Part shown: positions 49,830 to 50,901 of the stretch, in pieces
How positions within the stretch are numbered: position 1 is the stretch's first letter
How the letters are laid out: each line of letters opens with the position of its first letter
From: Candidatus Howiella intestinavium
GTDB taxonomy: Bacteria; Bacillota; Clostridia; Oscillospirales; Acutalibacteraceae
Assembly (NCBI GenBank): GCA_904420585.1
Contig: CAJFVX010000025.1
Location: 1 to 50,901, forward strand
Length of the DNA stretch: 50,901 bases
Reading direction: 5' to 3'
The notes under the pieces: model-generated
Databases searched by the model: none
What the model was told of the DNA's origin: nothing
The model's input: the letters and a program-made list of their open reading frames with translations, nothing else
Made by a program: the position numbers and the translations under genes

Positions 49830-50144
49830 ATGATTTTTATGTTGGGTGAACGTCTGAAAGCCTTACGGCAATCCCGGAAACTCAGTCAGGAGTTTGTGGC
49901 GCGCAGTGTAGGTGTGACCAAGCAGAGCGTCTGCAACTGGGAAAATGAAAACATCATGCCCAGCGTAGAAATGACCACCAAGCTGGCGCGCTTCTTCCAC
50001 GTGTCCACCGACTACCTGCTGGGTCTGGATGATACCGCGCCTTCCGGCGATCAGTACATCGAGGTTTCGGATCTTTCCCGGGATGAACTGCGGCATATCC
50101 AGTATATCGTGGAGGATATCCGCAACCGCAAGAAGAGCGAGTAA
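49830..50144 (+). CDS. XRE-family transcriptional regulator
   Basis: A 104-residue Cro/CI-type DNA-binding protein: helix-turn-helix over residues about 5-60 (LGERLKALRQSRKLSQEFVA, VGVTKQSVCNWENENIMPSV, FFHVSTDYLLGLDD) and a short C-terminal tail DLSRDELRHIQYIVEDIRN that may dimerise. The ATG at 49830 follows AAAGGGGG; an upstream in-frame ATG lies within the promoter and is not used. It may regulate itself and the two small genes downstream. Confidence 0.9.
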   Translation: MIFMLGERLKALRQSRKLSQEFVARSVGVTKQSVCNWENENIMPSVEMTTKLARFFHVSTDYLLGLDDTAPSGDQYIEVSDLSRDELRHIQYIVEDIRNRKKSE

Positions 50145-50183
50145 CCCGCCGGAAAAACATCTTATATCGGAAAGAGGCGCCGT

Positions 50184-50516
50184 ATGCAGGAACCCCTGGT
50201 TTGCCTGATGTTCGACCGTTCCGGCGGCGCCCTGGCCCGCTTCGGCGCCGACTACTGGCACGGCTACGACGAAATGGATAAACTGGCCGACGACTTCTGC
50301 CGCTATGTGCGGACAGGGGAAGTGTCTTTTTTGCCCCGGAACGAAAAGCGGGACTACGAATGGCCCTCTCCCAGCCCCCTTGCGGCCGAACGGGGCCAGA
50401 CCGTCTGGTATGCCTACGGCGATATTGTGTCCCTGGCCGACAGCGGCGCCTCCACCGGATTCCCCGACGCCGATTTGTTTTTGCACACTTTAAAAAACCG
50501 TTCCTTTGCCGGATAG
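50184..50516 (+). CDS. Hypothetical protein
   Basis: A 110-residue soluble protein, not recognised. It starts MQEPLVCLMFDRSGGALARF and contains ADYWHGYDEMDKLADDFCRY and AYGDIVSLADSGASTGFPDA. It is acidic and aromatic-rich, without signal peptide or membrane segment. A GAAAGAGG ribosome site is present. It lies 39 bases after the XRE gene in the same direction and is probably co-transcribed with it. Function unknown. Confidence 0.7.
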   Translation: MQEPLVCLMFDRSGGALARFGADYWHGYDEMDKLADDFCRYVRTGEVSFLPRNEKRDYEWPSPSPLAAERGQTVWYAYGDIVSLADSGASTGFPDADLFLHTLKNRSFAG

Positions 50517-50578
50517 GGAAAACATCCCAGATATATTCTGCCGAAAAGCATCCACACTACCAGTGAGGTGATGGATAT

Positions 50579-50803
50579 ATGGCTGATTACGCTGTAACCG
50601 GCGATCCCTTCGAGACCAATCCGGAAATGAAACAGTACTTTGATTCCCTGCCGCCCTATGTGCAGGAAACCCTCCGGCAGTCGTCGGGCGGGCAGATTGC
50701 CAATCTGGCCCAGCTCCGCCAGGCCGCCGAGCACCTGCTGCAAAAGCAAGGGTACGATTTTCCCTTGCCGCATATCCGCAGAAATCCCCCGCCGGTTCAT
50801 TGA
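50579..50803 (+). CDS. Small hypothetical protein, stop codon at an IS junction
   Basis: A 74-residue soluble protein (MADYAVTGDPFETNPEMKQY, then FDSLPPYVQETLRQSSGGQI and LRQAAEHLLQKQGYDF) with a GTGAGGTGAT ribosome site. It may be a helical small protein; no family could be named with certainty. Its stop codon TGA coincides with the first bases of a putative IS3-type end (TGAACAGG...), so the C-terminus (RNPPPVH) may have been shortened or altered by that insertion. Confidence 0.7.
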   Translation: MADYAVTGDPFETNPEMKQYFDSLPPYVQETLRQSSGGQIANLAQLRQAAEHLLQKQGYDFPLPHIRRNPPPVH

Positions 50804-50901
50804 ACAGGTCCAGTAAAATAGACAGTGACAAAAAGCCCCCTGATGTAGGAAAATAAAAGTACTACAACAGGGGGTATTGTTATGGGGAAACGGAATTATA
50901 C
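50801..50901 (+). mobile_element. Left end of an IS3-type insertion sequence
   Basis: From TGAACAGGTCCAGTAAAATA the sequence has the look of IS3-family left ends (TGA-start, 'AGACAGTGACAAAAAG'), with a transposase-like ATG 81 bases in. A 13-bp inverted repeat (CCCCCTGATGTAG / CTACAACAGGGGG, 50836-50873) lies just before the start codon. Only the left end is in the window, so the target duplication cannot be checked. Confidence 0.5.
50882..50901 (+). CDS. Start of a probable IS3-type OrfA, cut by window edge
   Basis: ATG GGG AAA CGG AAT TAT gives MGKRNY, a typical opening for IS3-family OrfA proteins ('MGKrny(t)'). The AGGGGG ribosome site is inside the 3' arm of the upstream inverted repeat. 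Six codons are too few for certainty. Confidence 0.4.

Overview
The window comes from a GC-rich Clostridia-type anaerobe, most likely a gut Oscillospirales/Ruminococcaceae-like bacterium. That is an inference. It rests on a reverse rubrerythrin next to a Fur/PerR-type regulator, a type III glutamine synthetase, a T-box leader ahead of hisS-aspS, single-chain glycyl-tRNA synthetase, a secreted dockerin-bearing beta-galactosidase, a SipW-type signal peptide and vegetative TTGACA/TATAAT promoters. No rRNA, tRNA, CRISPR array or phage module was seen.

Layout. 0-5.4 kb: the edge of an IS1182-type insertion sequence, glycyl-tRNA synthetase, a sodium-coupled NSS transporter, and a forward group of mrp, a C_GCAxxG_C_C protein and ygbA. 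5.4-9.3 kb: a heterodimeric multidrug ABC exporter behind a leader with a terminator hairpin. 9.5-11.5 kb: a TasA-like secreted protein. 11.8-16.3 kb: glnN, then a DUF1846-xpt operon. 16.5-23.2 kb: a very large secreted GH2 beta-galactosidase with LamG and dockerin domains, divergent from its likely AraC-type regulator. 23.2-31.9 kb is the most distinctive region. It holds a secreted M6 metalloprotease with ricin-like repeats, a membrane-anchored protein resembling the protease pro-region, and a divergently transcribed sigma factor fused through one membrane segment to an extracellular DUF5050-like sensor. A small membrane protein and a lipoprotein follow. 32-37.6 kb: reverse rubrerythrin/Fur, XRE regulator, GH27 alpha-galactosidase, ThpR, a VOC protein and a Gfo/Idh/MocA oxidoreductase. 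37.8-44.3 kb: AI-2E transporter, an Imm5-like protein, YebC, and hisS-aspS under an Asp-specific T-box. 44.3-50.9 kb: minD-mgsA, an ABC exporter with azlCD, a divergent AraC regulator, an XRE regulator with two unknown small genes, and the left end of an IS3-type element.

Three things stand out. First, a family of about 160-bp multi-hairpin elements occurs at about 0.2, 16.3, 33.2 and 37.6 kb, with a decayed copy at 31.9 kb. They sit in transcription terminators, and two copies are bracketed by 30- and 31-bp direct repeats of the terminator hairpin itself. They look like non-autonomous transposons (MITEs), possibly moved by an IS1182-type transposase. Second, the membrane-tethered sigma factor shares a spaced upstream motif with the two small envelope genes that follow it, which suggests a self-contained envelope-sensing regulon. 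Third, the secreted M6 protease is co-transcribed with a membrane-anchored relative of its pro-region.

Start codons were moved inward wherever a Shine-Dalgarno sequence and family alignment favoured it. All functional calls come from motif recognition; no database search was run.
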